NCBI RefSeq assembly: GCF_000328705.1
Contig: NC_019673.1
Location: 3,348,001-3,412,000, forward strand
From: Saccharothrix espanaensis DSM 44229
GTDB lineage: Bacteria; Actinomycetota; Actinomycetes; Mycobacteriales; Pseudonocardiaceae
DNA: 64,000 bases
Reading direction: 5' to 3'
Part shown: one piece after another, positions 1 to 7,926 of the stretch
Layout of the letters: each line of letters starts with the position of its first letter
How positions within the stretch are numbered: the stretch's first letter is position 1
Program-made: the position numbers and the translations under genes
The notes under the pieces: generated by a model
Told to the model about the DNA's origin: nothing
Database searches by the model: none
What the model saw: only the letters and a program-made list of their open reading frames with translations

Positions 1-894
1 GCTGCGGCGGGTGGTGATCAGCACCCGGCCGGGTCCGGTCGGCAGGTATGGCCGCAGCGCGTCGGCGTCTTCGGCATTGTCGAACACCAGCAGCCACCGG
101 CCCCTGCGACGCAGCTCCACGTGCACGGCCCGAACGGCCTTGTCCGGCGTGACGTCCAAGCCCAGGTCCGCGCCGAGGTCGGCGAAGTGGTGGGGAACGG
201 CCGTGATCTGCTCGGACGGGATCCACCACACCACGTCGAAATCGCCCGCGTAGCGGTACGCGTACTCGGTGGCCAGCTGGGTCTTGCCGACGCCGCCCAT
301 GCCGCGCACCGACTTGACCGCCACCGTCCCCGTGGTCCGGTGCAGCAGGTCCAGGTGCTCGGCGCGGCCGGTGAAGTCGGGGTTGCGCGGGGGCACGTTC
401 CACACGTCCGGCATCGCGCCCGGGAACCGGGGGGTCGCGCCCGGGAACACCGGGGGAGCGCCGGGTTTCGCCCGGCCGACGGTCACGCCGCGGACGGTGT
501 CCAGCAGGCGTTGCCGGGTGGCCGTTTCGGACAGGCCGAACAGATCGGTCGACACGATCCCGGCCAGCAGGCCCGGTCGCTCGCAGTCCGCGATCCGCAG
601 CACCACGAGCTTGCGCCGCTCGCCCACCGGGTCTTCGCGCCAGGCGGCCTGCCACTCGGCCTTGCCGTAGACCGACGACAGGTAGGCCGCGGACAGCACC
701 GCGACGGTCCGCTCCGCTTCGCGGACGCCCTCGTCCATCCGGTCCACCCAGTTCGCACCGGGCACCATGTCCCACGCCTGCACGAGCACCCGGTGGCCGG
801 ACCGCTCCAGCTCCCAGGCGATCCACTCGGCCCACGCGCGGTCGACGTCGGTGTACGAGACGAAGAAGTCCCACTGCACCCCGCCATGGTGCAC
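1..894 (-). CDS. TIR domain / NB-ARC protein, FxsT-like, 3' end cut by window edge
   Basis: The reading frame runs from a GTG at 894 to the window edge, so about 298 N-terminal codons are visible. The start of the protein (WDFFVSYTDVDRAWAEW) is a bacterial TIR domain of roughly 130 residues. A Pro-rich linker follows, then an NB-ARC ATPase with P-loop GMGGVGKTQLA near residue 200, a VVWWIPSE segment, and a Walker B-like WLLVFDNAED. This order (TIR, linker with FPGAMPDVWNVPPRNPDFTGR, NB-ARC) is typical of the large TPR proteins of actinomycete FxSxx-COOH (FxsA-type) peptide systems and of stand-alone STAND signalling proteins. The expected C-terminal TPR repeats lie beyond the window. A second in-frame GTG lies eight codons upstream. 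Family assignment is firm; the pathway is inferred. Confidence 0.8.
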   Translation of the reverse strand, partial: MHHGGVQWDFFVSYTDVDRAWAEWIAWELERSGHRVLVQAWDMVPGANWVDRMDEGVREAERTVAVLSAAYLSSVYGKAEWQAAWREDPVGERRKLVVLRIADCERPGLLAGIVSTDLFGLSETATRQRLLDTVRGVTVGRAKPGAPPVFPGATPRFPGAMPDVWNVPPRNPDFTGRAEHLDLLHRTTGTVAVKSVRGMGGVGKTQLATEYAYRYAGDFDVVWWIPSEQITAVPHHFADLGADLGLDVTPDKAVRAVHVELRRRGRWLLVFDNAEDADALRPYLPTGPGRVLITTRRS

Positions 895-942
895 ACGCGG
901 CGGGACGTCCCGGCGCACCGGGCGTCCGGATCACCGGAATGG

Positions 943-975
943 CGGTGGGGCCACCCGCAAAAGGTGGCCCCACCG
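943..975 (-). terminator. Strong hairpin terminator downstream of the S8 protease
   Basis: Perfect 13-bp inverted repeat (943-955 with 963-975) around a 7-base loop. It lies just after the stop of the protease gene and before the TIR/NB-ARC gene on the same strand, so the two genes are probably separate transcription units. Confidence 0.75.
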
Positions 976-990
976 TTGGGAGAACTCACA

Positions 991-2796
991 TCACGCGTCG
1001 ATGGTCCACGTGTCGATGCGGCCGGTGTCGATGGCCGCCACGTCGCGAACGCGCAGCTTCCACGTGCCCGACGCCGTCTCCGAGGAGGCGTTCACCGAGT
1101 ACGTCTTGGCGATGTTGTCGGCGCTGCCGCCGGTCCGGTTGTGCAGGTTGTAGATCGTGCCGTCCGGCGCCACCAGGTCGACGATCAGGTCGCCGACGTA
1201 GGTGTGCACGATGTTGACGGTCACCGAGGTGGTGGCCGACGCGTTGCCCGCGCAGGAGAGCGTGATCGGGCTGTTCACGTCGCTGTTGTCGCCGACGGTG
1301 ACGTCCGCGTCGTTGGTGGCCGGGTCGCAGCCGCCGGTGTTGTCACGCACGGTCCAGGTGAAGTTGGCGCTGCCGGTGCGCGACGCCGAGTCGGTCACCG
1401 TGACGGTCACGTTGGACGTGCCCGCCGTGGTCGGCGAACCGGTCACCGTGCCGTTCGAGTTGCCGGTCAGACCGGCCGGGAGACCGGTGAACGAGAACGT
1501 GTACGGCGCCGCGCCACCGGTCGCGGTGACGGTCAGGTTGACCGCCTGGCCCACGGTGGTGGTCTGGTTGCCGGGGTTGTTCACGCTCGGGTTGCTCGGC
1601 GCGACGTTCTGCACGAACAGCAGCTTGTTCGCCGACCCGGTGCCCGGGTTGGTGATCTTGCCGTTGGTCGCCGCGGTCACCAGCGCCGTCTCGACCTGGG
1701 CCGGGGTGGCGGTGGGGTTGGACGACACGTAGATCGCCGCAGCGCCCGCGACGTGCGGGGACGCCATCGAGGTGCCGCTGATGGTGTTCGTCGCGCTGTC
1801 GCTGGTGTGCCAGGTGGACGTGATGTCCTGGCCCGGAGCGAACAGGTCGGTGCAGGTGCCCCAGTTGGAGAACGACGCGCGCGCGTCGGACCGGTTGGAG
1901 GCGTTGGTGCTGATCGCCTCACGGACGCGGGCCGGCGAGTAGTTGCACGCGTTCTGGTTGTCGTTGCCCGACGCCACCGCGGTGGTGACACCGGCCGCGA
2001 CGAGGTTGCGCACCGCGGTGTCGGTCGCGGTGTCCGCGCCGCCACCGAGGCTCATGTTCGCCACGGCGGGCTTCACGGCGTTCTGGGCGACCCAGTTGAC
2101 GCCGTTGACGACGCCCGCCGAGGTGCCGGAGCCCTGGCAGTTCAGCACCTTGACGGCGACCAGCTTGACTTCCTTGGCCACGCCGTAGCTGCGGCTGCCG
2201 ACGGTGCCGGCGACGTGCGTGCCGTGGCCGTGGCAGTCGGTGTTGTTGCTGTCGACCGTGTTGGTGCCCCAGGTGGCGCGACCGCCGAAGTCGGTGTGCG
2301 AGATCTTGATGCCGGTGTCGATGACGTACGCCCGGACGTTGCTCGCACCGTTGGGGTAGGTGTAGCTGTTGTCCAGCGGCAGGTTCGCCTGGTCGATCCG
2401 GTCGAGGCCCCACGACGGCGGGTTCGGCTGCACGCCGGCGATCTCCACCGGCAGGTCGGCCTGCACCCAGTCGACCCGGGGGTCGGCCGCGATGCGACGC
2501 GCCTGCTGCGGCGTGAGGGTGGCGTGGAAGCCGTTCAGCGCGTGCTGCCAGGTCGTGCGGACCTCGCCACCGAACTTGGTGACCAGCGAGCCCGCGGCCG
2601 AGGCCGACAGCGCCCGCGGCGACGCCGAGTCCTTCAGCGCCACGATGTAGGAGTTGGGTACGGCGTCGGCGCGGTCGGCGGCCAGGACCTGGCCCTCGGC
2701 CGCGGCCACACCGACGTTGACGAACGCCAGGGCGGCCGCCGACACCGCGGCCAGGCCGAGGACGGCCGTCTTTCTGAACAAGCGGGCGTCTCCCAT
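991..2796 (-). CDS. Secreted subtilisin-like serine protease (S8) with Ig-like and P domains
   Basis: 601 residues. The order is: signal peptide (about 1-33, RLFRKT then a hydrophobic core and AAA), an I9-type inhibitory propeptide (about 47-118), and the S8 catalytic domain (about 127-390). The triad is visible as Asp160 (YVIDTG), His191 (HGTHVAG) and Ser343 (GTSMASPHVAG). Next comes a putative Ig (He_PIG) domain at about 400-485, and a C-terminal proprotein-convertase P domain that ends the protein. The start has a GGGAGAA ribosome site upstream. It is an exported endopeptidase that matures by self-cleavage, probably for protein scavenging. It is followed by a strong hairpin, so it looks monocistronic. 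Confidence 0.93.
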   Translation of the reverse strand: MGDARLFRKTAVLGLAAVSAAALAFVNVGVAAAEGQVLAADRADAVPNSYIVALKDSASPRALSASAAGSLVTKFGGEVRTTWQHALNGFHATLTPQQARRIAADPRVDWVQADLPVEIAGVQPNPPSWGLDRIDQANLPLDNSYTYPNGASNVRAYVIDTGIKISHTDFGGRATWGTNTVDSNNTDCHGHGTHVAGTVGSRSYGVAKEVKLVAVKVLNCQGSGTSAGVVNGVNWVAQNAVKPAVANMSLGGGADTATDTAVRNLVAAGVTTAVASGNDNQNACNYSPARVREAISTNASNRSDARASFSNWGTCTDLFAPGQDITSTWHTSDSATNTISGTSMASPHVAGAAAIYVSSNPTATPAQVETALVTAATNGKITNPGTGSANKLLFVQNVAPSNPSVNNPGNQTTTVGQAVNLTVTATGGAAPYTFSFTGLPAGLTGNSNGTVTGSPTTAGTSNVTVTVTDSASRTGSANFTWTVRDNTGGCDPATNDADVTVGDNSDVNSPITLSCAGNASATTSVTVNIVHTYVGDLIVDLVAPDGTIYNLHNRTGGSADNIAKTYSVNASSETASGTWKLRVRDVAAIDTGRIDTWTIDA

Positions 2797-3016
2797 TTGA
2801 GAGTTCTCCCTAGGGACAGGTTCGCTCGACCGGCCTGCCGGGTTGTGGCAGGGCGGTGGAGCGTGCAGGGATAAGGGACGTTCGCGCGAACGGGTGGTGC
2901 CGACCTGGTCACATGCATGGTCGGGACAAAAAGGGCCGGCGAGTAGCGCCGTTGGGCGTAATCAGGGGGAGCCGGACGCGCGCAGAGCGGAGAAACCGCT
3001 GTTCACGCGTACACGG
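2797..3016. other. Intergenic region upstream of the protease gene
   Basis: 220 bases without a gene. It contains a perfect 14-bp palindrome at 2879-2892, about 83 bases upstream of the protease start, and presumably the protease promoter. No convincing -35/-10 pair was found. Confidence 0.4.
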
Positions 3017-3505
3017 TCAGGAGTTAAAGAGCTTGTCGCGGTGCGTCCGCCAGCGATCCAGCAGTCCCGGCAGCTCCGCGTGGACGAATTCGAAGAAGGC
3101 CAGCGTCTCGGCGATCCGCCGCCCGGCGGGGGTGTCCTCGCCCAACACGCCGATGCCCTCCTTGAGCGGGCCGCCCCAGCGGGCCATCATCTGGTCGCGG
3201 CGGAAGATGGCCTCGTACCAGACGTCGTCGTAGACCCGGAACACGTCCCGGCGGGACCCGGACTCGCGCTCGCGGCTCACCACGTTGACCTGGGTGAGGT
3301 AGCGGACCGCGCCGGAGATCGCCGCGGGCGAGACCTGGAGCAGGTCGGCCAGCTCGGCGGCGGTCAGCGTGCCCTCGTCGTCGGCGAGCAGGGCGACGAA
3401 CACCCGCGCCGGCATCCGCGGCATCCCGGTCTCGGCGAAGGCCGCCGCGAAGCGCTCGATGAAGCGCAGCACCGCCTGCTGGTCCCGCTCCGTCACCTGG
3501 GTCAC
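3017..3505 (-). CDS. GbsR/MarR-type transcriptional regulator
   Basis: 162 residues from a GTG start. The centre ([24 protein letters not shown]) is a winged helix-turn-helix, followed by a wing region ([16 protein letters not shown]) and a C-terminal helical dimerisation part ([14 protein letters not shown]). This pattern is typical of the GbsR/MarR subgroup. It is divergent from an ABC exporter operon, and the 93-base gap holds an inverted repeat overlapping the exporter -35 box. The simplest reading is that it represses its own gene and the exporter until a ligand binds. The ligand is unknown. Confidence 0.85.
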   Translation of the reverse strand: MTQVTERDQQAVLRFIERFAAAFAETGMPRMPARVFVALLADDEGTLTAAELADLLQVSPAAISGAVRYLTQVNVVSRERESGSRRDVFRVYDDVWYEAIFRRDQMMARWGGPLKEGIGVLGEDTPAGRRIAETLAFFEFVHAELPGLLDRWRTHRDKLFNS

Positions 3506-3561
3506 CGCCGAATCATCCCGTCCGCCACCTCGATCGGAGGGAGTTTATACGCTTCCTTAAC

Positions 3562-3577
3562 TTCACGAGTTTGTGAA
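3562..3577. promoter_or_regulatory. Operator-like inverted repeat in the divergent regulator/ABC promoter
   Basis: TTCAC-N6-GTGAA inverted repeat. Its left arm overlaps a -35-like TTCACG (3562-3567), which is spaced 17 bases from a -10-like TAACTT (3585-3590). The ABC gene ATG follows 8 bases after the -10, consistent with leaderless or near-leaderless transcription blocked by a bound dimer. Confidence 0.55.
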
Positions 3578-3598
3578 ATGACTGTAACTTACCGGGGC

Positions 3599-4498
3599 AT
3601 GAGCGCTGCGATCTCCGTGTCGGGCCTGGTCAAGACCTTCGGGCCGACGCGAGCACTGGACGGGCTGGACCTGACCGTCCGCACCGGGGAGGTGCACGGC
3701 TTCCTCGGTCCGAACGGGGCGGGCAAGTCGACCACCATCAGGGTCCTGCTCGGTCTCCTGCGCGCCGACGGCGGCCACGCCCGCCTGCTCGGCGGCGACC
3801 CGTGGCGCGACGCCGCCGCCCTGCACCGGCGGCTGGCCTACGTGCCGGGCGACGTCAGCCTGTGGCCCAACCTGACCGGCGGCGAGGTCATCGACCTGCT
3901 GGGCCGGCTGCGCGGCGGGCTGGACGACAAGCGGCGCGCGGACCTGCTCGACCGGTTCGAGCTGGACCCGCGCAAGAAGGGCCGCACCTACTCCAAGGGC
4001 AACCGGCAGAAGGTGGCGCTGGTCGCGGCGCTCGCCTCGGACGTGGAACTGCTCGTCCTGGACGAGCCGACCTCCGGCCTCGACCCGCTGATGGAGGCGG
4101 TGTTCCAGGAGGCGGTCAACGAGGAGCGCGGGCGTCGCACCGTGCTGCTGTCCAGCCACATCCTGGCCGAGGTCGAGGCGTTGTGCGACCGGGTGAGCAT
4201 CATCCGCAACGGGCGCACCGTGGAGACCGGGACGCTGGCCGAGCTGCGGCACCTGACCCGGACCAGCGTGTCCGCCGAACTCGCCACCGCACCCGAGGGG
4301 CTGGCCGCGCTGTCCGGCGTGCACGACCTGAAGGTCGAGGGCAACCGCGTGCGGTTCGAAGTGGACACCGACCACTTGGACGAGGCCCTGCGCGCGCTGG
4401 TGACCTCCGGCGTGCGCACGCTGACCAGCCAGCCGCCCACCTTGGAAGAGCTGTTCCTGCGCCACTACGAGGTGCCCGAGGCGGCGGTGCGGTCATGA
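3599..4498 (+). CDS. ABC transporter ATP-binding protein
   Basis: 299 residues. Walker [10 protein letters not shown] is at about 37-45, Walker B is [12 protein letters not shown], and the H-loop is [11 protein letters not shown]. The signature region is YSKGNRQK rather than the canonical LSGGQ, a variant common in DrrA/YhaQ-type drug and antibiotic exporters. The C-terminal 70 residues form the extra domain typical of DrrA-like proteins. The start at 3599 is chosen because a promoter-like -10 ends just 8 bases upstream; an ATG at 3578 is also in frame. It is translationally coupled (ATGA) to the permease. Predicted role: energising export of a hydrophobic compound under control of the divergent MarR-like protein. 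Confidence 0.88.
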   Translation: MSAAISVSGLVKTFGPTRALDGLDLTVRTGEVHGFLGPNGAGKSTTIRVLLGLLRADGGHARLLGGDPWRDAAALHRRLAYVPGDVSLWPNLTGGEVIDLLGRLRGGLDDKRRADLLDRFELDPRKKGRTYSKGNRQKVALVAALASDVELLVLDEPTSGLDPLMEAVFQEAVNEERGRRTVLLSSHILAEVEALCDRVSIIRNGRTVETGTLAELRHLTRTSVSAELATAPEGLAALSGVHDLKVEGNRVRFEVDTDHLDEALRALVTSGVRTLTSQPPTLEELFLRHYEVPEAAVRS

Positions 4499-6111
4499 CC
4501 GCGTCGATGGGGACGGGGCTGGTGGGAACCGGTCACCTGGTCCGGCTCGCGCTGCGGCGCGACCGCCTGCTGCTGCCGGTCTGGGTGGTGGGCCTGGTCG
4601 GCACCACGCTGGCCACCGCGTCCGGCATGACCGAGCTCTACGGCACGCAGGCGCTGCGGCAGCAGATGGGGGCCACCGCCGGCGCCAACCCGGCGTTCCT
4701 GGCGATGCTCGGCCCGATCTACGACTACTCCACCATCGGCGGCATCCTGGCCTGGCGGTGGGGCGTGTTCGGCGCGCTGCTCACCGGCCTGATGGCGATG
4801 TTCCTGGTCACCCGGCACACCCGGGCCGAGGAGGAGACCGGGCGGCTGGAGCTGATCGGCTCGACGGTGACCGGGCGGCACGCGCCACTGGCCGCCGGTG
4901 TCGCGGTGTCGGCGTTGGCCAGCCTGCTGATCGGGCTGCTGGTGGGCGCGGGCCTGACGGGTCTGGGGGAGGCCGCGTCCGGGTCGTTCGCGCTCGGCCT
5001 CGCCTTCACCGCCGCCGGGCTGGTGTTCGCCGGGGTCGGCGCGGTCACCGCGCAGCTCACCGAGAGCGCCCGGACGGCCAACGCGCTCTCCGGCGCGGTG
5101 CTCGGCGTGGCCTACCTGCTGCGCGCCGTCGGCGACGCGGCGGGCGACGCGGGCCCGACGTGGCTGACCTGGCTGTCGCCGATCGGCTGGCTGGAGCAGG
5201 TCCGTGCGTTCGCGGGCGACCGGTGGTGGGTGTTCCTGCTGTCCCTCGCGCTGGCGGCGGTGCTGGTCGGCGCGGCGTCGGCGCTGGTGACCAGGCGCGA
5301 CCACGGCGGCGGGCTGCTGCCGACCCGGCTCGGCCCGGCGCGCGCCCCGGCGTCGCTGGGCAGCGCGTTCGGCCTGGCCTGGCGGTTGCAGCGGGGGATG
5401 CTGCTGGGCTGGACGCTGAGCCTGTTCGTGCTCGGCGGGGTGTACGGGGCGGTCGCGCGCGGCGTCGAGCAGATGCTGGAGGCCAACCCGGCGCTGGAGC
5501 AGGTCATCTCGCAGCTGGGTGGGACCGGCGCGATCGTCGACGTCTACCTGGCGTCGGTCCTGGGCATCATCGGCCTGTTCAGCGCGATCTACGTGGTGCA
5601 GGCGACGCTGCGGCTGCGCTCCGAGGAGTCCGACTTCCGGGCCGAGCCGGTGCTGGCCACGTCGGTGCGCCGGGGGTCGTGGGTGGCGAGCCACCTGGTG
5701 TTCGCCACGGTCGGCGCGGCCGTCGTGCTGGCCGCCGCCGGGCTGGGCGCGGGCCTGGTGCACGGCGCGCGGGTCGGCGACCTGGGCGGGCAGGTCGGCC
5801 GGCTGGTCGGCGCGGCGCTCGCGCACGTGCCGGCGGTGTGGGTGGTGGCCGGCATCACCCTGGCGCTGTTCGGGCTGGTCCCCAAGCTGACGGCGGTGAG
5901 CTGGGCGTTCCTGGTGGTGTTCCTGGTGCTGGGGCAGCTCGGCCCGTTGCTGGGGCTCGACCGGTGGGCGATGGACCTCTCGCCGTTCACGCACATCCCC
6001 AAAGTGCCCGGCGCGGACCTGTCGGCCGGCCCGCTGGTGTGGCTGACGGTGACCGCCGTGGCGCTGGTGGCCGCCGGGTTCGCGGGGTTCCGGCGGCGGG
6101 ACATCGGCTAG
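4495..6111 (+). CDS. ABC transporter permease (large, exporter type)
   Basis: 538 residues, beginning inside the stop codon of the ATPase gene (ATGA overlap), so the pair is one operon. About twelve hydrophobic segments are visible in two similar halves: the first starts [16 protein letters not shown] and the second resumes after a charged loop ([15 protein letters not shown]) at about residue 280. This two-fold architecture matches polyketide/antibiotic exporter permeases such as TipS/NatB-like proteins in actinomycetes, where one long polypeptide replaces two permeases. It is an integral plasma-membrane protein. The substrate cannot be told from sequence. Confidence 0.87.
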   Translation: MTASMGTGLVGTGHLVRLALRRDRLLLPVWVVGLVGTTLATASGMTELYGTQALRQQMGATAGANPAFLAMLGPIYDYSTIGGILAWRWGVFGALLTGLMAMFLVTRHTRAEEETGRLELIGSTVTGRHAPLAAGVAVSALASLLIGLLVGAGLTGLGEAASGSFALGLAFTAAGLVFAGVGAVTAQLTESARTANALSGAVLGVAYLLRAVGDAAGDAGPTWLTWLSPIGWLEQVRAFAGDRWWVFLLSLALAAVLVGAASALVTRRDHGGGLLPTRLGPARAPASLGSAFGLAWRLQRGMLLGWTLSLFVLGGVYGAVARGVEQMLEANPALEQVISQLGGTGAIVDVYLASVLGIIGLFSAIYVVQATLRLRSEESDFRAEPVLATSVRRGSWVASHLVFATVGAAVVLAAAGLGAGLVHGARVGDLGGQVGRLVGAALAHVPAVWVVAGITLALFGLVPKLTAVSWAFLVVFLVLGQLGPLLGLDRWAMDLSPFTHIPKVPGADLSAGPLVWLTVTAVALVAAGFAGFRRRDIG

Positions 6112-6115
6112 AGGT

Positions 6116-6147
6116 CTGAAAGGTCTCTTTCGAAATAAGTCTTTCAG
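6116..6147. promoter_or_regulatory. Inverted repeat upstream of the ArsR gene
   Basis: CTGAAAG (6116-6122) and CTTTCAG (6141-6147) are perfect 7-bp arms, with a second small palindrome TTTCGAAA between them (6128-6135). The right arm lies just upstream of the -10-like TACCGT of the regulator gene, so this is a likely autoregulatory operator. Confidence 0.5.
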
Positions 6148-6150
6148 GTC

Positions 6151-6156
6151 TACCGT
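6151..6156 (+). promoter_or_regulatory. Leaderless -10 element of the ArsR gene
   Basis: TACCGT followed by exactly six bases and the ATG at 6163. This is the TANNNT-N6-start arrangement that recurs in this window. Confidence 0.5.
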
Positions 6157-6162
6157 CGGGGC

Positions 6163-6720
6163 ATGGACCTACCCCAGCCCCGACGGGTCACCGACGTCGA
6201 CGCGCTCAAGGCGCTGGCCCACCCGCTGCGGGTGGCGCTGCTCAACCACCTGGTCGCGGTCGGCCCGCGGACCGCCAGCGAGTGCGCCGCCGAGGTCGGC
6301 TCGTCGGCGTCGAACTGCAGCTGGCACCTCCGGCAGCTGGCCAAGGCCGGGTTCGTGGACCGGGTCGAGGCGGGCGACGCGCGGGAGCGGCCGTGGCGGG
6401 CGCTCGACGTCGGGTACTCGGTCGGTGCGTTCTCCGAGGACCCGGCCGTGCGCAGCCAGCAGGACGCCCTGGTCGCGTTGCAGCTCAACGAGGACAACCG
6501 GCTCGCCCAGCGCTTCCTGGACCGGCAGCACGAGCTGTCCCGCGAGTGGCTCGACGCCGCCGGGATGCACGGCTACACGGTGACCGTGACGCCCGAGGAG
6601 CTGACCGGGCTGCTCGGCATGATCGACGACATCCTGCGGCCCTACCTCGTGCCGCTGCGCGCGGACGCACCCGAGGGCGCGCGGCCCGCCCACGTCGGAC
6701 TGCGGGCGTTCCCGCGATGA
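6163..6720 (+). CDS. ArsR-family winged-helix regulator
   Basis: 185 residues. The N-terminal HTH_20/ArsR domain is clear (ALKALAHPLRVALLNHL, then SASNCSWHLRQLAKAGFVDRV). The C-terminal half carries helices typical of actinomycete helix-turn-helix proteins paired with efflux pumps, without the metal-binding cysteines of ArsR/SmtB (the single Cys in ASNCSWH sits in the recognition helix). The stop overlaps the start of the MFS gene (ATGA), so the two are co-transcribed and this protein most likely controls the transporter. The promoter appears leaderless and is flanked by an inverted repeat. Confidence 0.88.
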   Translation: MDLPQPRRVTDVDALKALAHPLRVALLNHLVAVGPRTASECAAEVGSSASNCSWHLRQLAKAGFVDRVEAGDARERPWRALDVGYSVGAFSEDPAVRSQQDALVALQLNEDNRLAQRFLDRQHELSREWLDAAGMHGYTVTVTPEELTGLLGMIDDILRPYLVPLRADAPEGARPAHVGLRAFPR

Positions 6721-7916
6721 CCGGTCCGTTGCGGGTGCCGGCCTTCCGCCGGATGTGGCTCGCCGGGTTCGTCTCCGAGATCGGCGACTGGGTCCTGGTG
6801 GTCGCCCTGCCGGTCTACGTCTACCAGCTCACCGGCTCGGTCGGCTCGACCGCGACCACGTTCGTGGTGGCGCTGCTGCCGGGCCTCGCGCTCTCGCCGC
6901 TGGCGGGCGTGCTCGCCGACCGGTGGGACAAGCGCCGGCTGATGCTGTGGGTCAGCCTCGCCCAGGCCGCCGCCCTGCTGCCGCTGCTGACCGGGAACCT
7001 GGTGCTGGTCAACGTCGTGATGGCGGTGCGGGCGGCGCTGGCCGTGCTGTTCGAGCCCGCGAAGAACGCCCTGCTGCCCGAACTCGTCGGGCGCGACCAG
7101 GTCGCCGCCGCCAACGGGCTGGTCGGGCTCAACGCCAACCTCGCCCGGCTGCTCGGCGCGTCGCTGGGCGGGCTGGTGCTCGGCTGGTCCGGGCTGACCG
7201 GCGTGCTGGTGCTGGACGTGGCGTCGTTCCTGGTCGCGGCGGCGCTGCTGGTCCGGCCGTTCGGCGTGACCCCGGGCCCGAGCGGCGGTGCGCCGATGTG
7301 GCGGGCCTGGCTGGACGGGCTGCGCGAGATCAAGGGTCCGTTGCGCGGCATGGTGGCCGTGGTGGGGCTGATGGCGGCCGGTCAGGGCATGTTCGTGGTG
7401 CTGTTCGTGGTGTTCGTGACCGAACGGCTCGGCGGCGGCGAGGCGGAAGTGGGGCTGCTGCGCGGCATCCAGGCGATCGGCGGACTCGTCGGCGGCGCGG
7501 TGGTCGGCCTGGTCGCGCGCCGAGTCGCCGCGTGGCCGTTGTTGGCGTGGTCGCTGATCGCGTTCTCGGCGCTCGCGTTCGTCGGGTGGAACGGCTCGTA
7601 CGTCACCACCGCCTTCACCTTCTACCTCGCGGTGTTCGCGGCGTGCGGCGCGCCGGGCGTGATGTCCGGCGTGGGCATGATGTCCGTGCTGCAACTGCAC
7701 ACCTCCGACGCGGTGCGCGGGCGGGTGCTGGCGACCTTCGGCAGCCTCTACGACGGGTTCCAGGCACTGGGCATGGTGCTGGCGGGCGCGCTGGCCGTGC
7801 CGCTCGGGCTGATGGCGCTGCTTGACGTACAAGCCGGGCTCTACCTGGTCGCGGGCCTTTCGGCGGTCGTGATCGCACGCCGGACCTCCCTAGAGTTGGC
7901 GGGACGCAGCTCTTGA
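6717..7916 (+). CDS. MFS transporter (macrolide-efflux-like)
   Basis: 399 residues. The N terminus (FRRMWLAGFVSEIGDWVL) and the motif A region (GVLADRWDKRRLM) mark the MFS_3/MefA-like group of drug exporters. Twelve membrane segments can be followed, with the central loop (RPFGVTPGPSGGAPMWRAW) at about residue 180-200. It is translationally coupled to the preceding ArsR-type regulator. Proton-driven export of a small molecule is the family role. The substrate is unknown. Confidence 0.88.
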   Translation: MTGPLRVPAFRRMWLAGFVSEIGDWVLVVALPVYVYQLTGSVGSTATTFVVALLPGLALSPLAGVLADRWDKRRLMLWVSLAQAAALLPLLTGNLVLVNVVMAVRAALAVLFEPAKNALLPELVGRDQVAAANGLVGLNANLARLLGASLGGLVLGWSGLTGVLVLDVASFLVAAALLVRPFGVTPGPSGGAPMWRAWLDGLREIKGPLRGMVAVVGLMAAGQGMFVVLFVVFVTERLGGGEAEVGLLRGIQAIGGLVGGAVVGLVARRVAAWPLLAWSLIAFSALAFVGWNGSYVTTAFTFYLAVFAACGAPGVMSGVGMMSVLQLHTSDAVRGRVLATFGSLYDGFQALGMVLAGALAVPLGLMALLDVQAGLYLVAGLSAVVIARRTSLELAGRSS

Positions 7917-7926
7917 GGGGGAGATC

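Noticed and set aside
121..2874. 917-codon open frame opposite the protease and TIR genes
   Set aside because: It is the antisense shadow of a GC-rich coding strand. The product is Arg/Val/Gly-rich without domains, while the opposite strand encodes clear S8 and TIR/NB-ARC motifs.
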